From positions 1-64,000 of the forward strand of contig JADLCT010000052.1 in the NCBI GenBank assembly GCA_020847045.1: 64,000 bases of DNA, written 5' to 3'. How positions within the stretch are numbered: the stretch's first letter is position 1; the number at the start of each line of letters is the position of its first letter. Shown here piece by piece: positions 63,424 to 64,000 of this stretch. The translations under genes were made by a program, and so were the position numbers. Source of the DNA: Bryobacterales bacterium (GTDB lineage Bacteria; Acidobacteriota; Terriglobia; Bryobacterales; Bryobacteraceae). The notes beneath the pieces were generated by a model, which was not told the DNA's origin, made no database searches, and saw only the letters and a program-made list of their open reading frames with translations.

Positions 63424-64000
63424 ATGTCCCAAACCGTACTCCTTCCCCCGCCTGCTCATCCTTCACAGCCTCCCCCGGCGCTCCCCGAACCACCCTCTCC
63501 CGCACCGCGTTTCCGTTGGCTCGTTTGGGTCATCCTCCTTTCCGTCGTGATTTCGACTATTCTTCTCCTGGCCACTCGCACGCATGCTCCCGCGGCCAAA
63601 TCTGCACCTGTAGTCAGAAGCGCGGCGGTGGTGAAGGGCACGCTTACGCGCACGCTGCGCATCCCCGGCATGACCATGGCCCGTTCCACGGCAATGCTCG
63701 TCGCGCCGAGGTTATATGGACGGCGCTCACGCAACTCCTCGGGCAACGATTTCCGGCTGACCCTGCGAACTTTGGCCGCTCCTGGCTCACAGGTCAAGCA
63801 AGGCGAGGTGGTGGCCGAGTTTGACCGGCAGTTCATCGAGACGCGACTGGACGATCTCGCGGCTGATGTGCGCAGCCGCGAACTGACGCTGGCGAAGGTG
63901 CGTGCCGGGCTGACCGAGCGGCGCAAGGCGTATGAGCAACGGATTCTGGCCGCCGAAGGCGTGGTGGAGAAGTCGCGGCTGGACCTGCGCACCATCCCCG
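63424..64000 (+). CDS. HlyD/RND-type periplasmic adaptor protein, 5' part (cut by window end)
   Basis: One open frame runs from ATG 63424 to the window edge (192 codons). A Pro-rich cytoplasmic N-terminus (about 1-33) precedes one transmembrane helix (about 36-54), then a biotinyl-lipoyl-like domain (LRTLAAPGSQVKQGEVVAEFD, about 120-140) and the start of a coiled-coil hairpin (DLAADVRSRELTLAKVRAGLTERRKAYEQ). This is the layout of a membrane-fusion adaptor of an RND or MacAB-type ABC exporter. The transporter partner should lie beyond the window. Confidence 0.85.
   Translation, partial: MSQTVLLPPPAHPSQPPPALPEPPSPAPRFRWLVWVILLSVVISTILLLATRTHAPAAKSAPVVRSAAVVKGTLTRTLRIPGMTMARSTAMLVAPRLYGRRSRNSSGNDFRLTLRTLAAPGSQVKQGEVVAEFDRQFIETRLDDLAADVRSRELTLAKVRAGLTERRKAYEQRILAAEGVVEKSRLDLRTIP

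Overview
The window is a 64-kb piece of a high-GC chromosome that most resembles an Acidobacteriota genome, probably of the Bryobacterales/Solibacterales type. The evidence is an acidobacterial VWFA-related exported protein, a very large Oar-like TonB-dependent receptor with an N-terminal carboxypeptidase-regulatory domain, several twin-arginine or lipobox exported oxidoreductases, a sulfatase/amidohydrolase/DUF885 peptidase group, and a Gfo/Idh/MocA plus TIM-barrel sugar pair. This placement is inferred from gene content; no rRNA or marker alignment was possible. Genes are tightly packed. I saw no tRNA, rRNA, insertion sequence or CRISPR array.

Layout: 1-9.98 kb carries a small membrane protein, a rhomboid protease, a VWFA protein, a response regulator, a metallo-hydrolase, the sugar oxidoreductase/isomerase pair and, on the minus strand, a GalT-like enzyme, YraN, a methyltransferase and a class III aminotransferase. 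10.1-16.4 kb is a flagellar basal-body operon, flgB-flgC-fliE-fliF-fliG-fliH-fliI-fliJ, preceded by a near-perfect sigma-54 promoter. 16.5-19.4 kb (minus) is a molybdate-transport unit, modB-modC, followed by an FmdE-like protein and ThiE. 20.1-21.3 kb holds an APS kinase with an unusual N-terminal half. 21.4-30.9 kb is a nine-gene complex I operon, nuoC-D-I-J-K-L-M-N-H, lacking A, B, E, F and G. 31-35 kb holds DUF2461, murB and malQ.

35.0-40.1 kb (minus) is the most interesting region: an intracellular subtilase and a CHAT-domain caspase-like protease coupled by a 10-bp gap, followed by two unrecognised genes. It looks like a two-protease conflict or regulated cell-death cassette. 40.1-45.3 kb carries msrA, a MauG-type di-heme peroxidase with a cupredoxin-like Tat lipoprotein, purS, glmS and yjbQ. 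45.4-53.3 kb carries the TonB receptor, amidohydrolase, sulfatase and DUF885 peptidase. 53.35-53.83 kb is a collapsed fatty-acid desaturase pseudogene. 53.9-62.2 kb carries an aldo/keto reductase, a lipoprotein, a geranylgeranyl-reductase-like flavoprotein, hemL, a MauE-thioredoxin fusion, a heavy-metal-binding-domain protein, an SDR and a tartrate/isopropylmalate-type dehydrogenase. 62.2-63.3 kb is cheY-cheX behind a sigma-28-like promoter, which ties it to the flagellar operon. The window ends inside a HlyD-type adaptor.

A property of the whole window is that many first-in-operon genes have a TANNNT hexamer only 6-14 nt before the start codon and no Shine-Dalgarno sequence. This suggests widespread leaderless or near-leaderless mRNAs. 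I used these boxes to decide several starts.
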